Source of the DNA: Diplonema papillatum
Lineage: Eukaryota; Euglenozoa; Diplonemea; Diplonemida; Diplonemidae
Length of the DNA stretch: 64,000 nucleotides
Assembly (NCBI GenBank): GCA_030068145.1
Contig: JAPJBO010000011.1
Location: 186,001-250,000 of the forward strand
Reading direction: 5' to 3'
The position numbers and the translations under genes were made by a program. Positions 31,457 to 42,790 of the stretch are shown one piece after another (within the stretch, counting starts at the first letter, position 1; the number at the start of each line of letters is the position of its first letter). The notes under the pieces were generated by a model, which worked only from the letters and a program-made list of their open reading frames with translations, ran no database searches and was not told the origin of the DNA.

Positions 31457-31928
31457 GAGTTGCGCTCTCAGCGCGCCCTACCGTCTGATGCATTATTGTT
31501 TTTGATTCCACTCAAGCAAAAAAAAAAAAAAAAACAATCTGTACGTCCCACGGGATCGTCGGAAACACAAAACCGAAAAAAAATGAAAGAACTCCCCAAG
31601 GTCGCACCAGAAACAGTCTAAAAGAAAAAGAAAAATATAACCAAAAAAACGAAAGAAAATGAAAGAACCCCCCCCGGTTTGCACCAGAAACAGTCTAAAA
31701 AAAAGAAGAATATATGTCGGCAACACAAATAGCTCGTCTGACAGCTGCCGTCAAGGGGGAAAACAAAAAAGTCAAAAAGGTTATCCGGTGTCGAGACCAC
31801 CGGCGAACGAAAAAAACAAGAAATGGAAACACGCGCTTTCAAGCTTAAAATGAGTAGCTTAAGAGGCCCCGCAATTCTTCCAAAAAAAGGTTTCTCAAGC
31901 GTACTTTAACTCTAAAAATGCTGCCAGA
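31457..31928. other. Non-coding, A-rich spacer
   Basis: Poly-A at 31517-31534 and two near-repeats of CACCAGAAACAGTCTAAAA (about 31606 and 31683). This GAAACAGTCTAAAA word also occurs near 31984, 40790, 47285 and 62427. Confidence 0.5.
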
Positions 31929-31984
31929 GGTCACCCGGAGACCTTAAAACCCCGGAGTTTCAAGCGAACTTTCACTCTAAAAAG
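31929..31984 (+). repeat. A-tailed repeat T, 3'-end copy
   Basis: GGTCACCCGGAGACCTTAAA, ACCCCGGAGTTTCAAGCG, AACTTTCACTCTAAAAA. This is the 3' 55 bp of a family whose longest copies (52523-52702, 53082-53257) reach about 180 bp. Confidence 0.8.
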
Positions 31985-32111
31985 AAACAGTCTAAAGAGC
32001 AAGGGCGGGCGGCCCCTTGAAAGTCTTGAAGGAAACCGATGCGCCACGAGTGCGGAGTGAGGTGCCAGTTCGGAGGAAGAAGAAGAAGAAAAAAAAGAAA
32101 AAAAAAGAAAA

Positions 32112-32363
32112 AGGCCGCTCCTGGTCCAGGAACGTCCCGGTCAACCACAGCTTGCAAAGCTTGAGTCGGAGGCAGCACAGCGCCACAACCCCGTCCGCTC
32201 TGCCCTGCGGCTGACCGCCTCGACGAGCTTGTGTTCAGCGCGAGCGCCAAGCCCCAAGGTGCGTGGGAAATCGGTAGCCACTTGACCCGTAGGCCCGTGG
32301 CTCTGCAGTACCGCCGAACACGTGACGCTTGGCTCCCGTGTAGCAGGCTTTCCCTGGTACCCC
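32112..32363 (+). repeat. Dispersed repeat G copy 3
   Basis: GCCGCTCCTGGTCCAGGAAC through TGTTCAGCGCGAGCGCCAAG, then the inner segment in the same orientation as copy 2 and the GTAGCAGGCTTTCCCTGGTA end. The GCTTTAGTTT part of the internal inverted repeat is missing. Preceded by AAGAAG/AAAAAG as in the other copies. Confidence 0.75.
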
Positions 32364-32482
32364 AGCCTGTCGGAGGGAAAATCCATATTATCACTGGAGC
32401 GCTCCTTGGGAGAAGGATGAAATCAATAACTGGTTGGGGCCGGGGGGGGGGGGGGGCGGACACCCACGGGGTTCTTCCTTTT

Positions 32483-32767
32483 TTTACACAAGCGCCAGCT
32501 TGAAATAAAATGCTCGACAACGCTGCCAGACGAAGAAGCGAAGGGATCCCAAGTGCTGTAACTACCGGACACGTGTTGAACGGACGTGAGGTCATGCGGG
32601 TCTATCCCTACACCACAAGGCACACAAACACAACAGGTCAAAAGTCCTACACGCGGTGGTGCATTAGCGAAGAACAACTCCGATTGTCTTTGTGTTGTAT
32701 TTGCCCCCTCTACCCCTGTATTTCCTCCCCCTTCCATTCGTAGTCAAAGCAGCTACGTCGAGTATTT
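32483..32767 (+). repeat. Dispersed repeat family A, copy 1
   Basis: AAGCGCCAGCTTG, AAATGCTCGACAACGCTGCC, GGGATCCCAAGTGCTGTAAC, CGTGTTGAACGGACGTGAGG, TGCGGGTCTA, TGTGTTGTATTTGCCCCC and CAAAGCAGCTACGTCGAG in order. Collinear copies at 44478 (short) and 48141 (full). Confidence 0.75.
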
Positions 32768-32837
32768 TTCACTGGGAGGGAATCACCCTGCCTGCTTACG
32801 ACCGTTGCGGACGAGCCTTGGGGTTTGGTTCAACCGT

Positions 32838-32960
32838 GAAGTCCAGCTTCAGAATCTAGAGTTAAAGAGGGTGTGCCCGAGTCACACCCGAAAAGCGGGT
32901 GTGACGCCCGCTTTTTAAACTCCGGCTTTGGCCTCAGCTTCCGAGCTGGGCTTTACTGTA
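32838..32960. repeat. Foldback family FB-CCCG, well-preserved copy
   Basis: GTGAAGTCCAGCTTCAGAAT, GAGTTAAAGAGGGTGTGCCC, ACACCCGAAAAGCGGGTGTG, CGCCCGCTTTTTAAACTCCG, CTTCCGAGCTGGGCTTTAC. Inverted arms and a central CACACCCG/CGGGTGTG hairpin. Confidence 0.65.
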
Positions 32961-34104
32961 CCACAAGCCCTAACTCGAATTCCTGCAAAGGAGGCACATT
33001 TCCTGTCTCACCGCGCGCAACAAGAGACCAAAAAGGAGAAGAAAAAAAGAAAAAAAAAAAAAAAAAAGCGAATTTTAGATAAACGGTTTTGAATGAACAC
33101 CCTCACCACCCTCCCCCAGTCTATCGTCTATCGTTCTATTATCACGCATGTTGCGCGCGCAGGGTGAATCATACGCATACCGAACAATCGCCGCAGATGT
33201 GTCGAAGAAGGGTTGCTTCTTCGAGAGGGAAAACTAATAATCGGAGTGCGCGAAATACTCTGCCCGGGGGTCAGCAGAGCCACCAACAACATACAAGAAT
33301 GAGTCAACTGGGGGTGGGGGGAGGAAGGGAAGTACCTACGGTATCGGCCTCATACTTCTTGCACCTTTTCATACCTCCCCCCTGCCTCTCCCCCTTCCAC
33401 CTTTATCGTCTCTGAGTGACGATGTTGGGTAGAATCAGGGGGATTCCTTTCTTTCTTGTTTTCTCCCATTTACTTCACCACCACCCCCCCTCCTCTAGTC
33501 GACAAGCTCAGGGCATCCCTTTCCCCTTTCCATTTGCTTCGAGTAGTGAACACGAGCGAGAGAGAAAAAAAGCACAAAACAGCATTCCCACATCAGCTTC
33601 CCCCTTTTTCTCCCCTCCTCACCATTCCGACTCCCTGCCTCAACGGGCACCCGAAGACTTTGAAAAAAAAAAAAAAAAAACAGGGCCTTTCATAAAATCT
33701 CAAAACGCTAAAAAACACTGTTGCTATATACACAGATACGATACGCTTACCCGTATGCGGTATCTTAAAGGAATCCCTTCGACGACTGGGCCTCTCGCAG
33801 GTTGTGCCCGCAATGTAGTGTCAGCTTGGAACTGTTACGAACATGATTAAGCCCCAGCATTTCGCTTCATCACAGCGGTGGCGAGTGGAATGCGACTTCT
33901 GCCCAGTGCCCTGAATGAATGTCAACGCAGAGAGATCAGGTCAAGCGCGTAATGGGGTTACCACACTATGCCAGCCTTTCGCTGGGTGGCTCCCCGGATG
34001 GGTCACTATCCCCGCGCGTCGTGGGGCGACCCCCGTGCCGGTTGCAGCTGTTTGCTGGCAGCAAGTTCGGAATCCGACCAGGCTCAGGCGGTGGCAGACT
34101 GAAC
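32961..34104. other. Non-coding, pyrimidine-rich spacer
   Basis: Poly-A tracts (33046-33067, 33663-33680) and long C/T-rich stretches. The ORFs are low complexity, and I see no gene. Confidence 0.4.
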
Positions 34105-34400
34105 TATTAGCTCAGCATTCCCAAACTGAGCGACTCGTGCTAGCAAGGAGTCAACCGACACGGCTCGTCGCGGAAATACGGGACTCTCACCCTCTATGGA
34201 AACCCGGAGGAGACTTACCTAACGTTGCATTGCCAGCGTTTTTACGTCTCATTGCGAAACTACCGTCGACTAAGTGCGGATTACGGTCAGACTCAGACAG
34301 TCGGAGACTGGATTAAAGTCGCATGCTTTCAACCGATTGAACCGAGACTATTGTCCGACCGGAATCTGTGCTTTCCTGTTTTGCGCCGAACTACATGGGG
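34105..34400 (-). rRNA. Divergent fragment of large-subunit rRNA, 5' domain
   Basis: On the minus strand the order of conserved LSU D1-region words is kept: AAAAC-GGAAA-CAC-GATTCC (about 34380-34360), AGGGTGAGAGTCCCGTA (34194-34178), ACGAGTCG (34138-34131), then GTTTGGGAATGC (34127-34116). Similarity fades left of about 34100. The rest of the gene is absent, so this is a relic or a very diverged copy. The 253-codon plus-strand frame across it is antisense artefact. Confidence 0.5.
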
Positions 34401-35531
34401 CGACCGGCTGCGGTGGCGGCGAACGAGCGTATTGATTGCCACGCCTTCCGTTTCGTTGTTCACATGTGCAGGGCGACCCCAATACACTCGACGACGAACC
34501 GCCGTCCGCCGTTCAACATGCATAGACAACCGATTCCAGACACGCAGACAAACACATGTACCGCAGAAGCCTCAAACCGGGGTTTTGGGCTCGAACCGTT
34601 TTTTCATTTCTTTCTTCTTTTTGCTCGGTCAGACAAAGACAAGTGCTAAAGTCAGAAAGAGGGATAGAAAAAAGAAGAAAACAAAAATCCAATCTGTACG
34701 TCCATTCGGGATCGTCGGAAACACAAAAAATGTCGACCGCGCGCAAAAAAAAAAAAACGCCACAATCCCGCCGCGAACCCCGCTGTCCACGACCTGCATG
34801 GCTCGTCAGGGCAACAGCCGTTGCTTTTTTTTCTCTCGATTGGGAGGTGCGAGTGCTGCACCTCACCAAGGCCGGAAGCGAGCCATTCCAGGCCTGCAAC
34901 AGGCAGCGCATGTATCGCAGCAAGATCCAACGATATGGGGAAGCAAGAGGAGGGATCTGGACAGAAAGATGCTGGTAAAAGTATGATGCTGTGCATGTGG
35001 GGGTTTTTGCACTGTGCACCCACAACTTTCCCGCTATGTTGTTAGAGTAACCACAACATTTACCCATAGTACATTGTGGCTAGAGTCTTTTTCCTTCAGG
35101 GTCGAAATCGCAATTCCGCCGACACGAACTTTTTCACTTCATATCATGCGACATTGGACCCCAATTTGGGAAAAGTATATAGCCACAAAAGCCGCAATGT
35201 ATTGTGGGCAAAAAATGTTGCGGCTATTCTGAATACACTGTGGGAAAGTGGTGGATGGCACAGTACTGCCCTATGTAGTCAACAGGATCCTTACAACCCA
35301 GAGAACCGGCGGTGCTGCTCAGGAGAAGGCTTGTCGGATGAACGGGGACCGATTCGGACTCACAATACGCTGGAGGGTTCAGGTCGCTGTACCCTACCCC
35401 GCATGCACCGCAACATACTGCGCCAGAGTATTTCCGCCCAAATCCACCTCCCTCCAGTGCGGCATTGAACACCCTGCCGAACAGCACGTTCTTGCAGCCA
35501 CCCCCCGCCCCCCGCCCCCCTAGCCATGGGA
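34401..35531. other. Spacer, no gene supported
   Basis: A-rich block near 34640-34760 resembling 31540-31700 (CGTCC-GGGATCGTCGGAAACACA). Nothing else recognised. Confidence 0.35.
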
Positions 35532-35729
35532 TCAAACGATTCGCATGCGATAATAATTATCGCATTATCGCACAACAATTATCGCATATAATCGGCGTGC
35601 GATAATATGCGATAGTTCGTAGTACTGCATTTGCCCAGTGTTTTAAAGCGTGCACTATTGTGAATGAAAATGCGATAATTGGCGCCAAAACCCCAAATGC
35701 GATAATATGCGATAATGCGAATCGTTTGA
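35532..35729. repeat. 198-bp foldback, TCAAACGATTCGCAT ends
   Basis: Left TCAAACGATTCGCATGCGAT and right GCGATAATGCGAATCGTTTGA-like ends are inverted. Both arms are packed with GCGATAATATGCGATAAT words. No ORF; a MITE-sized hairpin element. Confidence 0.75.
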
Positions 35730-35749
35730 CCACTATGCCTAGGCAAGTG

Positions 35750-36159
35750 TTGTAGGCGGACGTCTGCGTCTGCATACGCGTCTGTGTGTCTGTGCAGAAG
35801 TCGAAAACGCAGACGCGTCTGCAGGATGGACCTGCAGGCCAGCCTGCTCGGGTATCTTTCATGCGGACGTGCAGACGTCAGGAACAGAGAAGGTCCAACA
35901 CAACAGCTTCGAAGTCCGCGTGTGGAAGTATGCGCAAGCAAATGTGTGTCTTTGCCGTGCAAGCGTTGGAAAGGTTTCTCACGTTGCGACACAATATATG
36001 GTGGTTGAACCGTAAAGCACAAAACTTCAAAACTCGAAGCTGCCAAGGAAAGGCTAGGGACTGGCAGCGATCGGTCGTAATCCCGGCAGACCGACCGGTC
36101 AGTCTGCGTGGACGCTCTGCGTTTTCCGACAATCCGCAGACGCGTCTGCAGGCAACACT
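35750..36159. repeat. 410-bp inverted-repeat element rich in CAGACGCGTCTG
   Basis: Left arm: GTGTTG, GGCGGACGTCTGCGTCTGC, then GAAAACGCAGACGCGTCTGC. Right arm: AGACTGACC, CTCTGCGTTTTC, CCGCAGACGCGTCTGCAGGC, AACACTG. The arms are inverted copies of about 90 bp. It sits 20 bp right of the previous foldback. Confidence 0.6.
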
Positions 36160-36700
36160 GACCCCTCCCCGCACCCTTTCTTTTTCTTTTTGCCTCGGCC
36201 AGCGGTATCATCATTATCATCACCCATTCCTCTGTACGAATGCCCAGGATGCCCTGGATGCAGCACGTAAAATGATGCGAGCTCATGCTCTCGTATCACT
36301 CGCATCTGAGGCTTCCAACGGTAAAAGTGAAATTGTGAACTCGGGACACGCCAGTGTTCGAGAAACGAACCGACCTAAACAGAGCTTTACTAGAAACAGC
36401 AAAACAGTCTAGAAAGACCCTGTTCCCTTCCCGTCCAACCGGCGCACAACAAATAAAAAAGAGCATATTTTCATCTTTTTTTTACCAAACATGCAATGTT
36501 GAAGGAGATACGGACGCGTCACAGGCCGCCCGCGGCGCTTTCCTTGCGCCCGTGTGCCAAGAAAGAAACCCTCCAGCCTGCTGCTGTCTAGCCCAGTCAG
36601 GACAGGAAGGGACTCAAAAAGCGACCGCGCGAAGACGATGATTCAAATGAGATGCAAACGCCAGAAAAGCGCGTCGACGATCGAAGAGGGCACCTGGTCT
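36160..36700. other. Non-coding spacer
   Basis: No gene or repeat recognised apart from an AAACAGTCTAGAAAG word near 36405. Confidence 0.35.
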
Positions 36701-37453
36701 GGTACCCCTGAAAAACCGTAGTCAGTAACGAAGTACACAAGAACTCCGCATAAACTACGCACTAGTGTGATGGACCTTTCTTCGGAGGGGCTCACGCACT
36801 CAAGGATCGACTTATACGCATAAACTACGCAAGTGTAATGGACCTTTCTTCGGAGGGGCTCACGCACTCAAAGATCGACTTATACGCATAAACTACGCAA
36901 GTGTGATGGACCTTTCTTCGGAGGGGCTCACGCACTCAAAGATCGACTTATACGCATAAACTACGCAAGTGTGATGGACCTTTCTTCGGAGGGGCTCACG
37001 CACTCAAAGATCGACTTATACGCATAAACTACGCAAGTGTGATGGACCTTTCTTCGGAGGGGCTCACGCACTCAAAGATCGACTTATACGCATAAACTAC
37101 GCAAGTGTGATGGACCTTTCTTCGGAGGGGCTCACGCACTCAAAGATCGACTTATACGCATAAACTACGCAAGTGTGATGGACCTTTCTTCGGAGGGGCT
37201 CACGCACTCAAAGATCGACTTATACGCATAAACTACGCAGGAACTATGCAATCCGGGGTAGGGCTACATTTTCATACTCCATATGCAGCTGGTGGCTAAC
37301 TGAGTGTCTAAACGGTCCTGCCAGGGCACATCCAACTTGCCAGTGCGGCGAAAAAGTCCAGCGCACCTATAAACTGCAGCCCTCGCCGTTTTCGCAAACC
37401 CTACGCACGAACGTACGCAGAAACTACGCAATACGGGGGTTTCGGGGGGTACC
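36701..37453. mobile_element. ORF-less relative of the RT-bearing element, copy B, with seven 68-bp units
   Basis: Begins GGTACCCCTGAAAAACCG and ends CGGGGGTTTCGGGGGGTACC, which are inverse. Seven nearly identical 68-bp units run from 36765 to 37240, followed by the middle module (GCTACATTTTCATACTCCAT, CAGCTGGTGGCTAAC, AACGGTCCTG, GCAGCCCTCGCCG) shared with 11.4-11.57 kb. High unit identity suggests recent array homogenisation or insertion. Confidence 0.65.
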
Positions 37454-38460
37454 ACGATCGCCACAGATATTCTGCATCAACCTCTACTGCTGCTGTCCCT
37501 CACAGCCTATCAGCAGTCTATCAGCAGGGGGTGGCCGGCTCAGTTATATTTTCCCCACTCAACACAAAGCGGCCGGTCCGCTAACTCCTACTGGGGGGGA
37601 GTACCCTTGCAGTCTCCACCTCCCGGGGGCTTCAGAGGGAAGCGATTTTTGGCCTGAGCCTCGAAGTTCCCCAAAAAACGTAGTCCTACACGCTTCCCAC
37701 AGCAAACAAGAATCAGCGACACGTCTGCCTCGGGCGACTGGAGAAAAAAATAAAGCGAGTAAAACGCACTCCCGCCGGTAACGAAAAACCACCAAAATCA
37801 TCAAGCGACGCCGGGTGGGCAGTAGTCCTTACCCAGTGATTTATAAGGGTGGTCTTACGTGGGCGTAACCCCCACGCTCCAAAAAAAAAAAAAAAAAAAA
37901 AAAAACTGTCGGGGGGCCGCCGTGAGTGGCCAGCACTGGGGGACCAGCCACTGAAGGGGGGAGCCAGCTTGCTTGTTCTTGGCGTCCACTTTCAGTGGAA
38001 TGAGCCAGTCAGCGGACTTCGTTGACTCTTCTGAGGGAGTACTTGGTTGTGGCTATGCAAATGTGCGCCCTACGCAGCTCAAGTTTGCAAGAGCTTCGTT
38101 ATACTTTGATACAGCAGCAGCTGTCCTTACAAGAAGAACCCTGCTTGTTGCACATCCAGTGCCCCTTTTTGAGGCTAGTATAGTAGGCCATTAGTACCCC
38201 GTTGCAGCTTACGTTGTTGAACTTGAAGTTCCCTGCCGTACACTTGACACACCTTTTCCTTTATGATCGAGACACGAACGAGACACAATTCGGCTGTGCT
38301 GGGCTGCACTAGGCTACACTGGGGGGTCCTTGGGTGCAGCTCCGCAACCACACTGAGAAAACAATTTCTTGGTAAAAAGTTAACCACTCCCACAGGCATG
38401 TGGAGGAATACAGAGGACCCAGCTTTCCATAAAATCCCCTTTACTTGCCGTCGTCGAAAA
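37454..38460. other. Non-coding spacer
   Basis: Poly-A of about 25 at 37880-37904. No supported gene. Confidence 0.35.
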
Positions 38461-38676
38461 AAATACTCGAGGGGCTGCCTTGTGCTTACTTCGAAGGAGG
38501 CTAGAGGGGGAGAAACAATACAACTACAAAATGGGTCTTTTTTGTTGAACGCTTACGCCCGCCACTAAACCCAGATTCACCTGTGTTTCGTGTGGGCTAC
38601 AGCACATTTACCTCCTTTGATCTTTTGCAGCTGGCAGCCTCCTCAAGTATTTCCTACAAAGCAGGTGCTTATACAA
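38461..38676 (+). repeat. Dispersed repeat family F
   Basis: ATACTCGAGGGGCTGCCTTG, GAAGGAGGCTAGAGGGGGAG, TACAACTACAAAATGGGTCT, TTGAACGCTTACGCCCGCCA, GCAGGTGCTTATACAAAA and a poly-A end. Near-identical copy at 52233-52452; diverged inverse copy at 2459-2677. Confidence 0.85.
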
Positions 38677-39353
38677 AAAAAAAAAAAAAAAAAAAATTCC
38701 AAGGGACACTGCAGCTAGCATCAATACACTGCCAAACTTTCAGTTCGACGACAAGAAGTTACAAGCGAACTTCCACTCCAAAATAAGAAGAAAAAAATTG
38801 CTAGGTTTCATTACACTGGCGAATCTACTTTTGGGCCTGTGGATGGAAAAGGCTATTGTTGCCCGAGAGACAACAATTTCTTGAGGGAAGATGGCCTTTT
38901 CACCTGTCAGACTACTCTGTGACACCGCGAGTGGCTACCTTTGAAACAAGAACGGCGTGAATGACGCCGAAATTGTAAAAGAAGAGCTGTCGGCTCACCA
39001 GAAGAACACGATTGCGGTGACACCGTCACATGGATGCTGCGGCTGATGGCAAGGCGCGGATGCGTTCCGAGGACCGATGTTCCGTGTAGAACCGCTGCCC
39101 TGTGTCATCTACGACCATAGGGCACGCGGAATTAAAGGCTGAGCGCCCCAGCGCGGCTCCAAGACGCCAGAAACGGTGCCCATCACGCTTCTGAGCACGA
39201 AGACACGGACCCGCACTGTTAGCCCAGGTTAGGGCCCTGCCCCGGAGCCTGGAAAACCGCCTACAACGCCGTCTTTCAGTTAGGCATTATTTGCGCGAAA
39301 CCCCGAAGGTATTGGAACGTGGACTGAATACATAAGGCGTCCATCGACGGTGT

Positions 39354-39790
39354 ATCATGCAGGGTCAAAACCTTGTGTCTTTTTGGAAATGGCCAAATTT
39401 TTTTTCCAGAAAAAAATTGGGCTTTTTGAATTTTAAAATTTTGGAACAAAAACTTGTAGAACGTGGGGGGCCCAAGACTACACTCCACGAAGGAATGTAC
39501 TTGGTGTCGGTCACAAACAGTCCCGGAAATGGCTAGCCATAACCCATAACGAAAGCGTGCACTAAATATACAACCCGTAACCACAGCCCTTTTTTGCTGA
39601 GAGAACCTATTCATGAACGGTCACACGGAGACCCTAAAACCCCGGAATTTCAAGCGAACTTTAACTCTAAAAACTGCGGTAATTTTTGAGGAAGTTGAGC
39701 AAATTCTTTTTTTTTTCCAAAAGATTTTTTTGGGGGCCATCGGCCCCGCGGGAGCGTTTTAAAAAGACACAAGGTTTTGACCCTGCATGG
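39354..39790. repeat. Repeat family X, uninterrupted copy with inverted ends
   Basis: Left ATGCAGGGTCAAAACCTTGT with GTCTTTTT and right AAAAAGACACAAGGTTTTGA with CCCTGCAT form a perfect inverted repeat of about 28 bp, 437 bp apart. An A-tailed T repeat (39619-39674) lies inside. The disrupted copy at 3.36 kb hosts the hAT element. Confidence 0.75.
39619..39674 (+). repeat. A-tailed repeat T copy inside family X
   Basis: GGTCACACGGAGACCCTAAA, ACCCCGGAATTTCAAGCG, AACTTTAACTCTAAAAA. Closest to the copy at 62178, with which it also shares the upstream TTCATGAAC. Confidence 0.8.
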
Positions 39791-39914
39791 TATGAAGTCG
39801 AATTTAACAAGTTGGCAGTGTATGCAGCAAACTGCACCATCCCCAAGAGAAAAAAATGGTATGAAAAAGGCATGAACGTACAAAAGGGTGTAAATGACCG
39901 GAATGCAAGACCTG

Positions 39915-41100
39915 CCAACCCGACGAGAAACTACTGCAACCTTGCTCGCCCCCAAGCTCAACTAAAAAGACTCACCCCGCTTCAACGGTCAACTGGAGAC
40001 TCAAAGAATAAAACACGAAGCAGTCTCGGTCTGCAGTTTCTGATTGCGCAAGCAGCATGCCTTATCTTGTTGAGAGTTAGACCTGTTGAACCTGTTCAGT
40101 AGGCACATTCGTACCGTGTGTCCGCTGCCCCCCCATCAACAACCATGCAATTATTCAAAATCCAACCATTGGTGCTGTGCACGGCAATCCCATGTCCACT
40201 GTGCTCTGTGGAGGTTTCGCAGGTTACCACCGTAAAAAGAAGACACATCAGTGCGTTCTAGCGAGAAGGCGGGCGTGCATTTTTGAGTTCTTCAGAGTGT
40301 AAATTCACTCAGAGACTCTTTAACTGATTGCTCAGACACGGTTGTGAAGGGCCCTTCCCAAGACGGATCGTCTGTGCTCTCGCAGCATGGGTGGTCCTGG
40401 CTGTGACGAGCTACGAACAGCCGCCTGGCGAACTAGATTTAGTGTCCTGTCTGCAGACACTCAGGTTCCGCGCTGATGATGGTCGGCCTTATGTGTCCGT
40501 GGCTTAAAGGACCGAAACCCGGTGCAGATGGGACCAGTGCGGTGTTGAGCACATATCCATTCCAAGCACGTTCTTGCAAACCCCTCCCGACTTCAAAAAC
40601 CACACAGTTATTCCAATAACTACAAAACACGCTAGTTCCTCCTCAGAAACTGACAGCAAGCAACCTAGGTAGAACCGCCGAACTGACGGGAGCCACGGCA
40701 AACCTTGCTTCACCCCAAGTTCAACTAAAAAGACTCACCCCGATTCAACGGACAACCGAAGACTCAAAAAGTACCGGCTTCTCGAAACAGTCTAAGTCTG
40801 CGCAGCAGCACGACGCACCCTGTTGATAGTTAGACCCTGTTGAACCGGAGTAAAAGGCGCACTTTTACCCTGCGCTAGCCGCTGCACTCGACTTCAACAA
40901 TCATTCAGTTATTCAATCCAAGGCGCTAAAAAACCCCCTTCAAATACGCTGGTTACTCAGTAACTGACAGCAATCAACGTAGCTAGAACCGCCCCAACCG
41001 GTGTAGACCACTGCAACCTTGCTTGCTCGCCCCAAATTCAACTAAAAAAAGGACTCACCCCGCTTCAACGGTAGACCGGAGACTCAAAAGTATGAAACGC
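39915..41100 (+). repeat. Three spaced copies of a CAACTAAAAAGACTCACCCC module
   Basis: Copies at about 39935-40100, 40690-40860 and 41005-41100 share AACCTTGCT, CAACTAAAAAGACTCACCCC, TTCAACGG-CAAC-GGAGACTC and, in the first two, TGTTGA-AGTTAGACC-TGTTGAACC. Probably local duplications. Confidence 0.65.
40190..40600 (+). repeat. Dispersed repeat family D
   Basis: Order: GCAGGTTACCACCGTAAAA, GCAGCATGGGTGGTCCTG, GTGACGAGCTACGAACAGCC, GTCTGCAGACACTCAGGTTC, CGCTGATGATGG, TATGTGTCCGTGGCTTA, GGACCGAAAC, GCACGTTCTTGCAA. Collinear with 54440-54745; shorter copies at 44150-44275 and 46970-47140. Confidence 0.75.
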
Positions 41101-41159
41101 AATGTTCCGTCCATCCAAGCACCCTCCAGTGTTCTCTTTCGAGATTGAAGCGCGCTGAG

Positions 41160-41615
41160 GATTCCCAGGGGATTAGCTTCTGTATCCACATTGGGACTGT
41201 CAGTCCAATTTTGGAAAAGCCAGCGGGGAAAAAGAAGAAAAAAAAGAATGGCAAACAGCGTCGGTACTATAAAAATTTGGGTTCATTCCACCGCTGTTTC
41301 CTGAGCATCCTCCCACAAACCCTTGAGACACGGCATCCAGTGGTGCAAGCACCACACGCTAGTATATTATGGTATGTCACATATGTATACAGATACCAAA
41401 AGGAGGGGGGGAGGGTGCGGGGTTGGGCCAGGAACACCATCACCCAGGCCCCCCGGCAGAGGTGGCCGCAATGTGCAATCCGAGGCACTCAGGGCCCAGC
41501 ATTGTCGTGAAGATACGTCGCGTCGCGCTGTGCTGAGCACATTCCTGAGCGAGGACGCAAAAAGCCGGTGGCGGTCCAAATTTGGAAAATGAGCCGGAGA
41601 CCAAAGCTAATGCCC
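41160..41615 (+). repeat. Dispersed repeat family K, copy 1
   Basis: GGGATTAGCTTCTGTATCCA, GGACTGTCAGTCCAA, AAAAGCCAGCGGGGAAAAAG and CAGAGGTGGCCGCAATGTGC onward to GGTCCAAATTTGGAAAATGA match 57185-57440. Here a segment (GGTACTATAAAAATTTGGGT ... CACCACACGCTAGT) is inserted, which is itself repeated at 42625-42730. Confidence 0.8.
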
Positions 41616-41732
41616 TGTGTGGATACGGAAAAAAAAAAAAAAAAGAAGAAAACTCCACAAAGTCATAGCCACGAGGCGACGGATTGGCAAAAAACTGCCG
41701 TCATTAAAAAAAAAAAAAAAAAAAAAAAAAAA

Positions 41733-41826
41733 CGCTAACCCAAACAACTTCCGCCGGTAGAGAAACCTCGCCTAAAGAAATCAACTGCCTTCGGGTAGGC
41801 TAGTCTGACACTAGTTGTCGTCGGGA
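41733..41826 (+). repeat. R95 copy 2
   Basis: Follows 26 A residues. Almost identical to the 12285 copy, with the CAACT...AGTTG / GCCT...AGGC nested stem intact. Confidence 0.75.
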
Positions 41827-42504
41827 AAGAAAAAAAGAAACCATCAGAGAAAGAGTCAACTGATTGAGAACCACACCTCTCTCTCCGCCCCACTCTGCAC
41901 CTCGCGCAACCTCTGCTCCCAAATAGGAGGGGAGAGGATGGAAACGTTGGAAACCCATTCCCGTTTTACAGACAAAGACTTCCAAACACATTCCCGCTTC
42001 ATCAATTTTGCGCACGAAAAAAAAAAAAAACGAAAAAAGGAGGGCTCTGGAAAGCTTAGCGTCTAATAACTCCCTGTCGTTTTTCACGCCGAAGAAGAAC
42101 GCCATCAACATCAACCAAACCCCCCGAGCACCCTCTTCCCCCCGACAACGCGATGTCAATCCGGTTTCACGATGTACCTACCCCCCCGTGCAATTGAGAC
42201 ATATTTTCGTAATTTTCCCACAAGTGTCCCAATTTCAAGCGCGAATGTACTTCCATTGTGGCACCGTGACACCTGTACCTAACAAAACGAGCCCGGACAC
42301 CCCATTTCGCGCATTGTGTCAATCCAGTGGTGCTCCCATTGGTACATGTCCATTATCCTAATCGCGTGTAATTGAGACACCCCGCCTTCACCCTCGGCCC
42401 CAAAAGTGTCTCGATTACAAGCGTTTTCTGCTGTGTCAATTCCACGGGGGAGGGTAGGTAGTGAGAAATCACCCAACAACGAGCAACATCCTTCCCCCCC
42501 TCCT

Positions 42505-42790
42505 TACCTATTTTGTGTTAACAAGGCATTGTTGGTACTAAAAATCAGTAGTTGGCAGCGTACTACATGAAACTTACCGAGAAGCAGGTGATTTCCGCCT
42601 GGTGCGCGCAAACGAAAGAAAGCGTCGGTACTATAAAAATTTGGGTTCATTCCGCCGCTGTTTCCTGAGCATCCTCCCACAAACCCTGAAGACACGGCAT
42701 CCAGTGGTGCAAGCACCACACGCTAGTTACATATGTATGCAGATACCAAAAGGAGGGGGGGAGGGTGCGGGGTTGGGCCAGGAACATTGC
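42505..42790 (+). repeat. Family B copy joined to a fragment of family K
   Basis: TTGTTGGTACTAAAAATCAG with TAGTTGGCAGCGTACTACAT is family B. From 42625 it runs into GTCGGTACTATAAAAATTTG ... CACCACACGCTAGT and ends at GGGTTGGGCCAGGAACA, shared with 41262-41430. Confidence 0.65.

Noticed and set aside
34225-34986. 253-codon plus-strand ORF
   Set aside because: Its N-terminal half is antisense to the LSU rRNA-like fragment, and the rest is Lys-rich low complexity.
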